Shown here in pieces: positions 17,529 through 27,903 of a stretch of DNA of 64,000 nucleotides. The stretch is from NCBI RefSeq assembly GCF_000749845.1, contig NZ_JQHM01000010.1, positions 1 to 64,000 on the forward strand. The letters are read 5' to 3'. Made by a program: the position numbers and the translations under genes. Position 1 is the stretch's first letter. Every line of letters starts with the position of its first letter. Below the pieces are notes generated by a model. That model worked only from the letters and a program-made list of their open reading frames with translations, ran no database searches and was not told where the DNA came from. Source of the DNA: Pectobacterium betavasculorum. GTDB lineage: Bacteria > Pseudomonadota > Gammaproteobacteria > Enterobacterales > Enterobacteriaceae.

Positions 17529-18989
17529 TTAAACGCGTGGCGGAATCGCTCTCAGCAGTTCTGTCAGCAGTTTCCAGTACAGATCCACGCTGCCGATATG
17601 TACTTGTTCATCTGGCGAGTGCGGTCCGGTGATGGTCGGCCCGATGGAAACCATATCCATGTCTGGGTAGGGTTTCTTGAACAGGCCACATTCCAGCCCT
17701 GCGTGAATCACCATAATGTTCGGCGTCTTATTGAACAGCTTCTGATACGTTTCGCGTACCAGCGCCATGACCGGAGAATGCGCATCTGGCTGCCAGCCCG
17801 GATAGCCGCCTTTCGGTGATGTTTTCGCGCCAGCCAGTTGGCCGAGCGCCGTCAGCGTGCCGACTACGGCGTCTTTACCGCTGTCGATCAGTGAACGAAT
17901 AAGGCAGATAATTTCCGCATGGTCGTCTTCCATGGTGACAACACCGAGATTCAGTGACGTTTCCACCACGCCTTTGACATCATCGCTCATGCGGATCACG
18001 CCGTTCGGCGTCGCGTTGAGCAGCGCCAGCAGACGGTCACGGCTGTCCTGTGTCAGCGGGTGTTCGTTACTGTCGCTGGCTTCCACCAGCACGGTCAGGT
18101 TTTTCTCAACGGCAGACAGTTCATTCTTCAACACCGCCAAATACTCCTGGCTCAGCGTCTTCAACTGCTCGACGTTAGCCGCAGGCAGTGACAGCGTCGC
18201 GAAAGCTTCACGTGGAATCGCGTTACGCAGCGTGCCGCCGTTCAGATCGAGAATGCGGATATCCAGTGCTTTCGCCTGCTCGAACAGGAAACGTGCCAGC
18301 AGTTTGTTAGCGTTGCCCAGTCCCAGATGAATGTCGCAGCCGGAGTGACCGCCTTTCAGACCTTTAATCGTCAGCTTCAGCGTTTGGTAACCGGCAGGTG
18401 GCACTTCACGCACCAGCGGCAGACGGGTAATAAAATCAATACCGCCCGCGCAACCCATGTAGATCTCACCTTCTTCTTCCGAGTCAGTGTTGATCAGAAT
18501 TTCGCCCTGAAGCCAGTTAGGTTGCAGGCCAAATGCACCGTCCATACCGGCTTCTTCGGTCATGGTCAGCAGCACTTCTAGTGGACCATGCTCGACGTGC
18601 GGATCGGCCAGCACTGCCAGCGCAGAGGCCATACCAATACCGTTATCCGCGCCCAGCGTGGTACCGCGTGCTTTCAGCCATTCACCGTCAACGTAAGGTT
18701 GGATCGGATCGGTAGTGAAATCATGGACGGTGTCGTTGTTTTTCTGCGGCACCATATCCAGATGCGCCTGCAACACGACAGGTTTGCGATTTTCCATGCC
18801 TGCGGTTGCCGCTTTACGCAGCAGAATATTGCCAACCTGATCGCGCTCGGCATAGATGCCTTTCTCTTTAGCCCATTCCAGAATGTGCGCGGCCAGCGCT
18901 TCTTCATGATAAGACGGGTGCGGAATGGAACAGATCTTGGCGAAAATATCCCACAGAGGCTGGGGGGAAAGCTGAGACAATTCAGACAC
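17529..18989 (-). CDS. pepD: Cytosol non-specific dipeptidase (aminoacyl-histidine dipeptidase)
   Basis: 486 residues, M20C family metallopeptidase that hydrolyses dipeptides, including carnosine-type Xaa-His, in the cytosol. The GTG start at 18989 is chosen because SELSQLSPQPLWDIFAKICS matches the E. coli N-terminus and an AAGGAGA site sits ~8 bp upstream; the frame extends further but without family similarity. Metal ligands lie in QAHLDMVPQKN (~77-87), GADNGIGMAS (~117-126), EEAGMDGAFG (~147-156) and the C-terminal HAGLECG. Confidence 0.96.
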   Translation of the reverse strand: MSELSQLSPQPLWDIFAKICSIPHPSYHEEALAAHILEWAKEKGIYAERDQVGNILLRKAATAGMENRKPVVLQAHLDMVPQKNNDTVHDFTTDPIQPYVDGEWLKARGTTLGADNGIGMASALAVLADPHVEHGPLEVLLTMTEEAGMDGAFGLQPNWLQGEILINTDSEEEGEIYMGCAGGIDFITRLPLVREVPPAGYQTLKLTIKGLKGGHSGCDIHLGLGNANKLLARFLFEQAKALDIRILDLNGGTLRNAIPREAFATLSLPAANVEQLKTLSQEYLAVLKNELSAVEKNLTVLVEASDSNEHPLTQDSRDRLLALLNATPNGVIRMSDDVKGVVETSLNLGVVTMEDDHAEIICLIRSLIDSGKDAVVGTLTALGQLAGAKTSPKGGYPGWQPDAHSPVMALVRETYQKLFNKTPNIMVIHAGLECGLFKKPYPDMDMVSIGPTITGPHSPDEQVHIGSVDLYWKLLTELLRAIPPRV

Positions 18990-19318
18990 TATTTCAGTCT
19001 CCTTGTTAGCGCCTGTTTTCGCATTTTGGCGTGCAGGGCTAGAGGTTAAAAGTTGATCGCGGTTAGCCACGTAAGGTGGTGTGTCACAACAGAATATCAT
19101 CTTCCATCAAAGCAGGGGAAATTGCCGTCGTCTCCTTTTACTTTTCCTGCTGCAATACGAATCAGTGGGCTTGGTAGGGCACAGTCTGTCAGGAAAAACT
19201 CGGTTCTCACGTTGAGAAAAACTGGTTTTTATGTTGTTGGCTATCTATAATCTCGCGCAACCTTTTTCCCCCCTCAGACTCAATTTAAGCCGGTTTTTAT
19301 TCGGCTGGGATATATTTT
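18990..19318. other. pepD-gpt divergent intergenic region
   Basis: About 330 bp holding both promoters. TATCTATAATCT near 19242-19253 is a plausible gpt -10 region. No coding sequence or other element is evident. Confidence 0.4.
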
Positions 19319-19777
19319 ATGAGCGAAAAGTACGTCGTAACCTGGGATATGTTGCAAATTCATGCCCGTAAACTGGCAGAGCGTTTACTGCCTGCCGATC
19401 AATGGAAAGGCATCATCGCCGTAAGCCGCGGTGGTCTGGTTCCTGGCGCGCTGCTGGCTCGTGAGCTTGGCATTCGCCACGTTGATACCGTTTGCATCTC
19501 CAGTTATGACCATGACAACCAGCGCGAAATGAAAGTGATCAAGCGTGCCGAGGGAGATGGTGAAGGGTTTATCGTCGTTGACGATCTGGTTGATACCGGC
19601 GGTACGGCAAAGGCGATTCGCGATATGTATCCGAAAGCGCACTTTGTAACTATTTTCGCCAAGCCTGCTGGTCAACCGCTGGTCGACGACTACGTGATTG
19701 ATATTCCGCAGGATACCTGGATTGAGCAGCCGTGGGATATGGGCGTGGTGTTTGTTCCGCCTTTGTCTGGCCGTTAA
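19319..19777 (+). CDS. gpt: Xanthine-guanine phosphoribosyltransferase
   Basis: 152 residues. Gpt salvages guanine, xanthine and hypoxanthine to nucleotides using PRPP. The PRPP-binding loop is [15 protein letters not shown] (~86-100); the N-terminal [20 protein letters not shown] matches the E. coli protein. C-terminal [19 protein letters not shown] contributes to the base site. Peripheral membrane association is known for the E. coli protein. Followed by a strong terminator. Confidence 0.98.
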   Translation: MSEKYVVTWDMLQIHARKLAERLLPADQWKGIIAVSRGGLVPGALLARELGIRHVDTVCISSYDHDNQREMKVIKRAEGDGEGFIVVDDLVDTGGTAKAIRDMYPKAHFVTIFAKPAGQPLVDDYVIDIPQDTWIEQPWDMGVVFVPPLSGR

Positions 19778-19789
19778 TTATCGATCCCT

Positions 19790-19821
19790 AACAATGCCCG
19801 GTTTAGCCGGGCATTGTTGTT
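19790..19821 (+). terminator. gpt rho-independent terminator
   Basis: AACAATGCCCGG (19790-19801) and CCGGGCATTGTT (19807-19818) form a perfect 12-bp stem with a 5-base loop, followed by GTTTCT. Confidence 0.9.
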
Positions 19822-19976
19822 TCTACCCCTTATGATTTATGGCGCGAGACTTGATCCGATCGTGTCTTTCTACCGTTGGTATTTGTCTTCCCTAGCCTGA
19901 GTTCGTTACACTTTAACGGGTGACGAAGAAGTCGTCCGATGTCCGCTAACGGCGGTTCACATTAACGGAGGCTGCT

Positions 19977-21227
19977 GTGACGCAAGCTAACCTGTCTGAA
20001 ACGCTATTCAAACCATCCTTCAAACATCCAGAAACCTCGACGTTGGTCAGACGTACGCGACACGATCAGGAAACTCAGGGGTTACATTCTACGCTGGAAG
20101 GAGAAAAGACCAGCAGTTGGTATCGGATGATTAACCGACTGATGTGGATTTGGCGTGGTGTCGATCCGTGGGAAATCGAAGATGTGCTGTCGCGTATCGC
20201 CGCGAGTAAGGCTGACAGAAGTAACGAGCAACTGCTCGATACGGTGATCGGTTATCGGGGGGGGAACTGGATTTATGAGTGGACGAAGCAAGGCGCAGAC
20301 TGGCAGCAGCGGGCAATAGAAAGTATTGATAATGCGCAAACCGGACAGTTTTGGTTGAATGCAGCCAACCTCTACAGCATTGCCGCGTATCCGCACATTA
20401 AAGGCGACGAACTGGCGGAACAGGCGCAAACGTTGGCAAATCGCGCCTATGAAGAAGCCGCTAAATACCTGCCTTACGAACTCAAAGAACTGGCCTTCCC
20501 GATTGCAGGCGGCGGTACGCTGACCGGCTTTTTACATATGCCATCGCAAGGAAAAGCCCCTTTTCCTACCGTCCTTATGTGCGGCAACCTTGAAATGTTG
20601 CAGAGTGATTATCACCGCCTGTTTCAGGACTATTTTGCGCCAGCGGGCATGGCGATGCTGACGATTGATGTTCCCTCCGTTGGATTTTCTTCCCGCTGGA
20701 AGTTGACTCAGGATTCCAGTTTCCTGCACCAGCAGGTCTTACGTGCGCTGCCGGATGTCCCGTGGATCGATCACACTCGCGTTGCCGCATTTGGTTTCCG
20801 CTTTGGTGCCAATATTGCCGTTCGGCTGGCTTATCTGGAATCACAGCGCTTATGCGGCGTGGCCTGTCTTGGCCCGGTGGTGCACCATCTGTTAAGCGAT
20901 CCGACTCGCCAGCAGCAGGTACCGGATATGTTTATGGATGTGCTGGCAAGTCGGTTGGGTATGCCGTATTCGACGGATGCCTCGCTGAAAACCGAACTGG
21001 GGCGCTATTCGCTGAAAACGCAGGGGCTACTGGGACGTCGCTGCCCGACGCCGATGCTGGCAGGCTTCTGGGATAACGATCCGCTCTGCCCGAAAGAAGA
21101 AGCGAGCCTGATTGTAAATTCATCTGCACAAGGGAAGTTGATGCCGGTTAATTTTTCGCCGGTGTACCAGAATTTTGATCGCGCACTACAGCAAATCAGC
21201 GCGTGGTTGCAGGATAAAGTGTGTTGA
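19977..21227 (+). CDS. frsA: FrsA alpha/beta-hydrolase family protein
   Basis: 416 residues, GTG start behind a GGAGG ribosome site. The E. coli homologue (YafA/FrsA) binds glucose-specific EIIA and affects the fermentation/respiration balance; its catalytic activity has been debated. N-terminal helical cap (~1-170), then a hydrolase core with [28 protein letters not shown] and the elbow [16 protein letters not shown], where the nucleophile position reads FRF rather than GxSxG, as is typical for FrsA. Position between gpt and crl matches E. coli. Confidence 0.95.
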   Translation: MTQANLSETLFKPSFKHPETSTLVRRTRHDQETQGLHSTLEGEKTSSWYRMINRLMWIWRGVDPWEIEDVLSRIAASKADRSNEQLLDTVIGYRGGNWIYEWTKQGADWQQRAIESIDNAQTGQFWLNAANLYSIAAYPHIKGDELAEQAQTLANRAYEEAAKYLPYELKELAFPIAGGGTLTGFLHMPSQGKAPFPTVLMCGNLEMLQSDYHRLFQDYFAPAGMAMLTIDVPSVGFSSRWKLTQDSSFLHQQVLRALPDVPWIDHTRVAAFGFRFGANIAVRLAYLESQRLCGVACLGPVVHHLLSDPTRQQQVPDMFMDVLASRLGMPYSTDASLKTELGRYSLKTQGLLGRRCPTPMLAGFWDNDPLCPKEEASLIVNSSAQGKLMPVNFSPVYQNFDRALQQISAWLQDKVC

Positions 21228-21330
21228 GCATGATGAAAAACACTTAGGCGCCGAACCGGCACCGTATGCCAGATGGTTGATAAATTGCCATTCTCTGCTA
21301 AAAAGAATGTTCAACCAGAGGAGATCGTAG

Positions 21331-21705
21331 ATGATGTTACCGAGTGGACACTCCAAAAGCCGACTCATGAAAAATTTTACGGCGTTGGGGCCTTATATCC
21401 GTGAAGCGCAGTGCGGGGATACCGCGTTCTTCTTTGATTGTCTGGCGGTCTGCGTCAATATCAAGCCAGCGCCAGAAAATCGCGAGTTCTGGGGCTGGTG
21501 GCTGAATTTGGAAGATACCGGTAAAGCCTTTGCCTATGAATATCACTATGGTCTGTTTGATAAGCAGGGCAACTGGCGTGAAGAAAAAATTAAGGACAAA
21601 GCCGTGATTGAACAGGTAGAAAATGCCAAACAGGCTTTCCATGTCCGACTGGAGAAACTGCTGCACTCGCTGGAACCCGCCTGTACCCTCGTCGCACGAC
21701 CGTGA
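21331..21705 (+). CDS. crl: Sigma-S-binding protein Crl
   Basis: 124 residues. Crl binds RpoS and promotes holoenzyme assembly with core polymerase, favouring RpoS-dependent transcription. Conserved core [20 protein letters not shown] and [11 protein letters not shown] followed by [11 protein letters not shown]. The C-terminus is about ten residues shorter than in E. coli. First of two adjacent ATGs used, since MMLPSG aligns with MTLPSG. Confidence 0.95.
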   Translation: MMLPSGHSKSRLMKNFTALGPYIREAQCGDTAFFFDCLAVCVNIKPAPENREFWGWWLNLEDTGKAFAYEYHYGLFDKQGNWREEKIKDKAVIEQVENAKQAFHVRLEKLLHSLEPACTLVARP

Positions 21706-21828
21706 TGCTTCCTTGACGATCCCCGATTTATTCGCAGGTTTTCGCGTTGTGCCTGTTGGCATAACGCGTCTGTCCTGCTACAACGTTTTCCTTATTCTTA
21801 TTTTTTGACATCCAACGGCAGAGAAATT

Positions 21829-22932
21829 ATGAGCGGCAGCCAGACTTTGGTTGTAAAACTAGGCACCAGCGTGCTAACCGGCGGTTCGCGCCGTCTTAAC
21901 CGCGCCCACATTGTTGAACTGGTGCGTCAGTGCGCACAGCAACATGCGGCAGGGCATCGGATTGTTATTGTCACCTCTGGGGCGATTGCCGCCGGACGTG
22001 AACATTTGGGTTACCCCGAACTACCGGCCACGATTGCGACCAAACAACTGCTGGCCGCCGTGGGTCAAAGCCGCCTGATTCAACTGTGGGAACAGCTGTT
22101 CTCCATCTACGGTATCCACGTCGGGCAAATGCTGCTGACACGTGCGGATATGGAAGATCGTGAGCGTTTCCTAAACGCACGCGATACCATGCGCGCGCTG
22201 CTGGATAACAACATCGTTCCGGTGATTAATGAAAATGACGCGATTGCGACCGCGGAGATCAAGGTCGGCGATAACGACAACCTATCCGCGCTGGCGGCGA
22301 TTCTGGCCGATGCGGATAAGCTGCTGTTGCTGACCGATCAGGCTGGGCTGTTTACTGCCGATCCGCGTAATAATCCTGATGCTGAGCTGATCCGTGAAGT
22401 GGCTGGCATTAACGATGCATTGCGCAGTATTGCGGGAGACAGCGTGTCTGGCCTCGGAACGGGCGGTATGTCGACCAAATTACAGGCTGCCGATGTTGCC
22501 TGTCGCGCAGGTATCGACGTGGTGATCGCCGCAGGCAGCAAGCCAGGCGTGATTGGTGATGTGATTGCCGGTATTTCTGTTGGGACGCGTTTTCATGCAC
22601 TGGATGCACCGCTGGAAAGCCGCAAACACTGGATTTTTGGTGCACCACCGGCGGGGGAAATCATTGTTGACGACGGTGCACTTTCGGCGATTTTGGAACG
22701 TGGCAGCTCGCTGCTGCCTAAAGGTATTCGCACCGTGGACGGGAATTTCTCTCGTGGCGAAGTGATTCGCGTGCGCAGCCTGGCTGGCCGCGACGTGGCG
22801 CATGCTGTGACGCGCTATAACAGCGATGCGCTGCGTCTGATTGCCGGCCATCACTCTCAACAGATTGCCGCGATTCTTGGCTACGAATATGGTCCGGTAG
22901 CTATCCACCGCGATGATATGATTATCAATTAA
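21829..22932 (+). CDS. proB: Glutamate 5-kinase
   Basis: 367 residues, first enzyme of proline synthesis, phosphorylating glutamate with ATP; feedback-inhibited by proline. Start at [20 protein letters not shown]. Amino-acid-kinase domain (~1-255) with [24 protein letters not shown] and [13 protein letters not shown]-terminal PUA domain (~275-355) with [18 protein letters not shown]. Ten bases before proA, forming the proBA operon. Confidence 0.98.
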   Translation: MSGSQTLVVKLGTSVLTGGSRRLNRAHIVELVRQCAQQHAAGHRIVIVTSGAIAAGREHLGYPELPATIATKQLLAAVGQSRLIQLWEQLFSIYGIHVGQMLLTRADMEDRERFLNARDTMRALLDNNIVPVINENDAIATAEIKVGDNDNLSALAAILADADKLLLLTDQAGLFTADPRNNPDAELIREVAGINDALRSIAGDSVSGLGTGGMSTKLQAADVACRAGIDVVIAAGSKPGVIGDVIAGISVGTRFHALDAPLESRKHWIFGAPPAGEIIVDDGALSAILERGSSLLPKGIRTVDGNFSRGEVIRVRSLAGRDVAHAVTRYNSDALRLIAGHHSQQIAAILGYEYGPVAIHRDDMIIN

Positions 22933-22942
22933 GGAGTTCGCG

Positions 22943-24196
22943 ATGCTTGAACAAATGGGTAAAGCGGCAAAAGCGGCCTCTTATCATCTGGCTGTCTTGA
23001 GCACGGCGCAGAAAGATCGCGCGCTGCTGACGATTGCGGATTTGCTGGAAGCTGAGAGTGCAACGATTCTGGCGGCTAACGCGCTGGATTTAGCCGATGC
23101 GCGCCAAAATGGCATGAGTGAAGCGTTGCTGGATCGTCTGCTCTTAACGCAAGAAAGACTGAGTGCGATTGCCAGCGATGTGCGTCAAGTATGCCGCCTG
23201 ACCGATCCGGTAGGGCAGGTGATTGATGGCAACATGCTGGATAACGGGCTTAAGCTGGAGCGTCGCCGCGTGCCGCTGGGCGTAGTCGGTGTAATTTATG
23301 AAGCGCGCCCGAACGTCACCATTGATGTAGCTTCCCTGTGCCTGAAAACCGGTAATGCGGTGATTTTACGCGGTGGCAAAGAGACATACCGCACCAATGC
23401 GGCGACGGTAAACGTGATTCAGCAGGCGCTGTCGCAGTGTGGCCTGCCTGCTACTGCGGTGCAGGCGATTGAAAGTCCAGATCGTGAACTGGTTAATCAA
23501 CTGCTGAAGTTGGATCGCTATGTGGATATGCTGATTCCGCGCGGTGGTGCAGGCTTGCATAAGCTGTGCCGCGAACAGTCGACGATTCCAGTCATCACCG
23601 GGGGGATTGGTGTTTGCCATATCTATGCGGATGACAGCATCGATTTCGACAAGGCGCTGACGGTGATTGAAAGCGCCAAAGTGCAACGTCCTAGCGCCTG
23701 CAACAGTCTGGAAACGCTGCTGGTCAATCAACGTATCGCCGATCGTTTCCTGCCAGAACTGAGCAAGAAAATGGCGGCATCGGGTGTTACCTTGCACGCC
23801 AGCCCTTCCGCTATGCCTTACCTGACTGGTGGCCCAGCAAGTGTCGTTGCCGTGGAAGAAGCCAACTACAGTGATGAATGGCTCTCTAACGACCTGAACG
23901 TCACGCTGGTGGACTCCCTGGATGCGGCTGTTGCCCATATTCGCGAACATGGCACACAGCACTCTGACGCGATTCTGACTCGCTCCTTGAGCAATGCTGA
24001 ACGCTTCGTGCGTGAAGTGGATTCCTCAGCGGTGTATATCAACGCCAGCACGCGTTTCACCGACGGCGGCCAGTTTGGTCTAGGCGCGGAGGTGGCGGTC
24101 AGTACCCAGAAACTGCATGCACGTGGCCCAATGGGGCTGGAAGCGCTGACTACCTATAAGTGGATTGGTTATGGTGATGATTTAATTCGTGCCTAA
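22943..24196 (+). CDS. proA: Gamma-glutamyl phosphate reductase
   Basis: 417 residues. ProA reduces gamma-glutamyl phosphate to glutamate semialdehyde with NADPH, acting directly on the ProB product. Aldehyde-dehydrogenase fold; the catalytic cysteine lies in [18 protein letters not shown] (~245-262). [17 protein letters not shown] and [12 protein letters not shown] form the cofactor region. AAGGAG ribosome site immediately after the proB stop. Confidence 0.98.
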   Translation: MLEQMGKAAKAASYHLAVLSTAQKDRALLTIADLLEAESATILAANALDLADARQNGMSEALLDRLLLTQERLSAIASDVRQVCRLTDPVGQVIDGNMLDNGLKLERRRVPLGVVGVIYEARPNVTIDVASLCLKTGNAVILRGGKETYRTNAATVNVIQQALSQCGLPATAVQAIESPDRELVNQLLKLDRYVDMLIPRGGAGLHKLCREQSTIPVITGGIGVCHIYADDSIDFDKALTVIESAKVQRPSACNSLETLLVNQRIADRFLPELSKKMAASGVTLHASPSAMPYLTGGPASVVAVEEANYSDEWLSNDLNVTLVDSLDAAVAHIREHGTQHSDAILTRSLSNAERFVREVDSSAVYINASTRFTDGGQFGLGAEVAVSTQKLHARGPMGLEALTTYKWIGYGDDLIRA

Positions 24197-24206
24197 TCGA
24201 TGAATA

Positions 24207-24235
24207 GCTGCGTATATCAAAGAGATATACGCAGC
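24207..24235 (+). terminator. Hairpin after proA
   Basis: GCTGCGTATATC (24207-24218) and GATATACGCAGC (24224-24235), a perfect 12-bp stem with a 5-base loop, start 11 bp after the proA stop. No immediate T-run, so it may act as a weak terminator or mRNA 3' stabiliser. Confidence 0.6.
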
Positions 24236-24481
24236 ATGATGTTCACTCTGTTATTTTTATTTCATTCTTTTTTCTAAATAAAATATATCATTCCAGTTCT
24301 GATTCTTTTCTTCGCGGTATTTATTTAAATACAGCAATAGAGAATAAATCAACCATGCAAGATAAACATCCTCCAATCGCAACAAACTAGGCTTTTTGCG
24401 ATATTTCACACAGAGTCATAGCCTGTCTTGCTATCGGAAGATAATTATTTTTCCTTTGTTGTAATAATACATTTTTTCATA

Positions 24482-24880
24482 TTAATGCTGATGTTTCTCA
24501 GCGGAATTATTGATTGAATTGGCGGTTTCACGAGCCTGTTTTTCTGCACGGTTGTTAAAGTTATCCGCTTTCGTTTTGGTATCAGTCCAGCCTTTTTCGG
24601 CGTCTTTTCTGACTGCGGATTCTCTGGATTTCACATTAGCTTTGACGTTGTCAGTTTTTTCCCGAGTTTCTGGCCCTCTTGATTTGAGATCGGATTTGAA
24701 ATCATTCACTTTTTCCCGCGCCTGAGTTTCATGCTCATGCGCTTTAGTTCGTGCTTCTGACACTTTCTCTCTCGCTTCAGCACGATCGTGGCTGAAGGCA
24801 GACTCCAGATCGTTTGCTGCCGCCATGCCAATGTAAGTGGTTCCCAGTATTAATCCTAAAAACAGTGGTTTCATATTCAT
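24482..24880 (-). CDS. Small exported charged repetitive protein
   Basis: 132 residues with a clear N-terminal signal peptide (LFLGLILGTTYIGMAAA, cleavage near residue 22). The mature part is almost wholly charged, helix-forming and loosely repetitive, rich in REK, KSR and TKAD units with no cysteine or large hydrophobic core; it resembles LEA/apolipophorin-like stress proteins. Predicted periplasmic. The codons and flanks are AT-rich compared with proA. I do not recognise a named family; a stress or envelope role is a guess. Confidence 0.7.
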   Translation of the reverse strand: MNMKPLFLGLILGTTYIGMAAANDLESAFSHDRAEAREKVSEARTKAHEHETQAREKVNDFKSDLKSRGPETREKTDNVKANVKSRESAVRKDAEKGWTDTKTKADNFNNRAEKQARETANSINNSAEKHQH

Positions 24881-25406
24881 GGTCTATTTCCTCTTACAGC
24901 ACGTTATAATTACGCTAACAATAATCTTGCCGTCGACAACGTATTATTGAGAGCTTCACGTTAAGACAATGTCCTTTTCGTCCTGGTCGCCTAAGTAGAG
25001 CAAAATAGAAAATAAAAAGAATAGGGAATTATCTTAAACCGTACAGGTGAGTATTGTTATGTGTTGCGGTTATAGTAGAAAGGTAAAAAGGTATTTTTAT
25101 TGTAAATATCACGCTGTATATAAAACTGAATATTTATCTCCACGGAAAACTACCTTTTTACATAATCAGGTATTATCTTTTTGGTCATTCTTCTGAAAAA
25201 GATGGCGATTTAGGTGACGTGTTATGTATGCGCCTCTGTTAAGCCAAAAAGATATAGCATATGCCGTTATTAGTACGGAAAATTATCACCACAGAGTGGA
25301 TGATGATAAAACCAGCAGACGATCGCCAAACGCTTGACTTGCTGTACCATTATCACTAATTTGTCACCCCGTAGTTCACGTCTGGCTCTCGCTACGACGA
25401 CCCTAA
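24881..25406. other. AT-rich intergenic region upstream of thrW
   Basis: 526 bp without a supported gene. It must contain the promoter of the exported repetitive protein (minus) and of thrW (plus). Confidence 0.4.
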
Positions 25407-25482
25407 GCCGATATAGCTCAGTTGGTAGAGCAGCGCATTCGTAATGCGAAGGTCGTAGGTTCGACTCCTATTATCGGCACCA
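25407..25482 (+). tRNA. thrW: tRNA-Thr (CGT anticodon)
   Basis: 76 nt including an encoded CCA end. Acceptor stem GCCGATA pairs with TATCGGC; D-arm AGCTCAGTTGGTAGAGC; anticodon arm GCGCATTCGTAATGCG with anticodon CGT; T-arm GTAGGTTCGACTCCTAT. Located downstream of proBA as in E. coli, where thrW is a known integration site. Confidence 0.98.
25466..25482 (+). repeat. attL: thrW 3' end direct repeat
   Basis: TCCTATTATCGGCACCA, the last 17 nt of the tRNA gene. A 16-nt copy lacking one G lies at 47345-47360, marking the other end of the element. Confidence 0.75.
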
Positions 25483-25605
25483 TCCTCCCTATTTTAACGT
25501 CTCCCTAAGTCTACTCAAACACCCTTTAAACCCTTATAATACGCGGTTTCACGGCCCTTATTGTCCCTGCTCGTCTACTCACGTTCACAGAAATCTACGG
25601 TGAGT

Positions 25606-25893
25606 TGGGGGTATCAATGGGGGTATTCGCTGTTCGGTCTAAAGGAGATACCCCCAGATGAAGCTCAATGCCAGACAGGTCGAGACTGCCAAGCCCAAAG
25701 AGAAACCCTACAAGATGGCTGATGGTGGTGGCCTCTACTTATTGGTTAAAACCAACGGGTCACGCTACTGGCGTTTAAAGTATCGTATCGATGGAAAGGA
25801 AAAGTTATTGGCGCTGGGGGTATATCCCGATGTGTCCTTGGCTGATGCCAGAGCAAAACGTGATGAAGCTCGAAAGGGTATCGCTGGGGGTAT
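25606..25893. repeat. Integrase arm-type repeats, left end
   Basis: TGGGGGTAT occurs at 25606, 25618, 25815 and 25885, and inverted (ATACCCCCA) at 25648, so five copies in under 300 bp. Two copies spaced 12 bp apart recur at the right end as TGGGGGCAT. They are probably integrase arm-binding sites; the inverted copy abuts the integrase start and may allow autoregulation. Confidence 0.65.
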
Positions 25894-26872
25894 CGATCCT
25901 TTAGAGGTTAAAAAAGAACAAAAAGTTGAGCGTGAAGCGCAGATCAAAAACACCTTTCAAGAAATTGCGCTCGAATGGCACAACATGAAAGTGAAGAAAT
26001 GGTCTGCGGGGTATGCCTCAGACATTCTTGAAGCGTTCAACAAAGACGTCTTCCCGTTCATTGGTCAACGTCCTGTTGCAGACATCAAGCCGTTGGAACT
26101 GCTAAACGTGCTTAAAAAGATGGAAGACAGGGGAGCTACCGAGAAAGCCAAAAAAGTGCGCCAACGCTGCGGCGAAGTGTTTCGCTACGCCATCGTGACA
26201 GGCAGAGCCGAGTATAATCCCGCGCCAGATCTCACCAGTGCCATGCAAGGGCATGAGTCTACACATTACCCGTTCCTGACCACTGAAGAGCTTCCTGCTT
26301 TCTTTAAAGCCCTTGCTGGCTACTCTGGTAGTGAACTGATGGTGCTGGCAGCGAGATTGCTGATCATTACTGGCCTGAGAACAGGTGAATTGCGCGGTGC
26401 GTTATGGTCAGAAATCGATACCAAGAAAGCGCTATGGGAAATTTCCGCTGAACGCATGAAAATGCGCCGTCCTCATATCATCCCGCTATCTACCCAAGCG
26501 TTAGCCATTATCGAACAGATCAGAGCAATGACGGGGCAATTTCCTTTACTGTTTCCGGGACGCAATGATCCAAGTAAGACCATGAGCGAAGCCAGTATCA
26601 ATCAGGTATTTAAGCGAATTGGCTATACAGGCCGGGTTACGGGTCACGGCTTTCGTCATACCATGAGCACCGTTCTTCATGAACAGGGCTACAACACCGC
26701 ATGGATTGAAACCCAACTGGCCCATGTTGATAAGAATGCTATTCGTGGCACCTACAACCATGCGCAATATCTCGATGGCAGACGCGAGATGCTGCAATGG
26801 TATGCCGACTACATGGTAAGCCTTGAGAAAGGCGGCAATGTGGTGCAGGGAGCGTTTAATCGGCGTGGGTAA
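25658..26872 (+). CDS. int: P4-type tyrosine integrase
   Basis: 404 residues. N-terminal DUF4102 arm-binding domain (KMADGGGLYLLVKTNGSRYW), core-binding domain (~95-190), and a C-terminal catalytic domain with RTGELRGALW (first Arg, ~245), HGFRHTMSTVLHEQG (His-x-x-Arg, ~335), AHVDKNA and the terminal tyrosine in GTYNHAQYL. It integrates at the 3' end of thrW, 175 bp upstream. Typical of genomic islands at tRNA genes. A strong terminator follows. Confidence 0.96.
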   Translation: MKLNARQVETAKPKEKPYKMADGGGLYLLVKTNGSRYWRLKYRIDGKEKLLALGVYPDVSLADARAKRDEARKGIAGGIDPLEVKKEQKVEREAQIKNTFQEIALEWHNMKVKKWSAGYASDILEAFNKDVFPFIGQRPVADIKPLELLNVLKKMEDRGATEKAKKVRQRCGEVFRYAIVTGRAEYNPAPDLTSAMQGHESTHYPFLTTEELPAFFKALAGYSGSELMVLAARLLIITGLRTGELRGALWSEIDTKKALWEISAERMKMRRPHIIPLSTQALAIIEQIRAMTGQFPLLFPGRNDPSKTMSEASINQVFKRIGYTGRVTGHGFRHTMSTVLHEQGYNTAWIETQLAHVDKNAIRGTYNHAQYLDGRREMLQWYADYMVSLEKGGNVVQGAFNRRG

Positions 26873-27198
26873 GGATAACTGCTGATGAAAGAAGGGCTAT
26901 GTCTTAACGGGCATAGCCCTTTTTCATGGCTAAAGCAGATAAGAATTAGGTCAGAATTTAAACCGCAAATATATAACCAATTGATTATTAATCATATTTA
27001 AAGATTTTTTAAAACAAGAAAATAAGTAGCACTTTTTGCTAAATCACTCTACACCCAGCCCAGCGACAGCTCCCCCACTATTTCATCCGGATTTGTCTAA
27101 AAAACGCTCAATTCAGCTTCAATTCTGATTTTCCGAGGGTTGAACGTCATAAGCGATCTGCAGATACTACATTCATCAAAACAACAACGGAGAAATAT
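26873..27198. other. int-alpA intergenic region
   Basis: AT-rich 326 bp with the int terminator at its start and the alpA promoter near its end. Nothing else is evident. Confidence 0.4.
26892..26924 (+). terminator. Integrase terminator
   Basis: AAGGGCTATG (26892-26901) pairs with CATAGCCCTT (26912-26921), followed by TTT. The stem is 10 bp. Confidence 0.88.
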
Positions 27199-27399
27199 AT
27201 GACAACAAGAAGACTTATTCGCCTGCCGGAAGTGATGAATAAAACAGGATATAGCAAAGCATGGATTTATCGACTTATTAGCAGGGGCGTATTCCCAGAA
27301 CCGATAAAGATTGGAATAAGAGCCAGCGCTTTTGTTGAAAGTGAAATCGATGAATGGATTGAAAACATTATTCAGTTTTCACGTAAACACGCTGATTAA
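27199..27399 (+). CDS. AlpA family regulator/excisionase-like protein
   Basis: 66 residues. AlpA-type winged helix: IRLPEVMNKTGYSKAWIYRL, RGVFPEPIKIG and EIDEWIENII. Members activate integrase expression or act as recombination directionality factors in P4-like islands. CGGAGAAATAT ribosome site. Position beside int fits that role. Confidence 0.92.
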   Translation: MTTRRLIRLPEVMNKTGYSKAWIYRLISRGVFPEPIKIGIRASAFVESEIDEWIENIIQFSRKHAD

Positions 27400-27546
27400 T
27401 GAAAAATACACTATTAATATGATTAGGAGGTTTTATGTAAAACGTTAAATGCTGTTTTTTACAATACTATAAAACAAAAACTAAAATATTTTATGCATTA
27501 ATAATGCAGGGTATTTTACACTATAAACAAAGAAAAGGAAAAATAT

Positions 27547-27831
27547 ATGAATAAGAAAAATAATGGTTTTGATAGGATCGCTACTGAGATGTTTCTACTA
27601 TCAGCTATGAAAGAGTATTACCGTATTTATTGGGATATAGTCAAAAAAGGGCCAAAAGAGGCATTTAATTTACTTACTGATAATCATCATATGGAAACAG
27701 TCTATGACCAAGTAATAGAACGAGCTAAAAAGGGTGTAGCAAAAAATAAGCGCTATCTTATCGATTTCGAAGGGGTGAGAATGGAGGTAATGACACTGCA
27801 TACCAAAGCCTTAGTGTTAGCCTATATGTAA
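27547..27831 (+). CDS. Hypothetical 94-residue island protein
   Basis: No recognised family. Starts MNKKNNGFDRIATEMFLL after an AAAGGAAAAA site. Predicted mostly helical, soluble and basic. It has the same overall layout as the 100-residue protein encoded next (opening charged MxKxN stretch, aromatic helix around residue 25, a D-H-x-M motif, then a final hydrophobic helix), so the two may be distant paralogues. Its expression is likely with the neighbouring small genes. Confidence 0.55.
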   Translation: MNKKNNGFDRIATEMFLLSAMKEYYRIYWDIVKKGPKEAFNLLTDNHHMETVYDQVIERAKKGVAKNKRYLIDFEGVRMEVMTLHTKALVLAYM

Positions 27832-27903
27832 ATCTATTTGGCCCCTTATTGGGGCTGAAAATAAACTAAATATTAAATAATCATATAAAAGTGAGGGTTA
27901 ATT

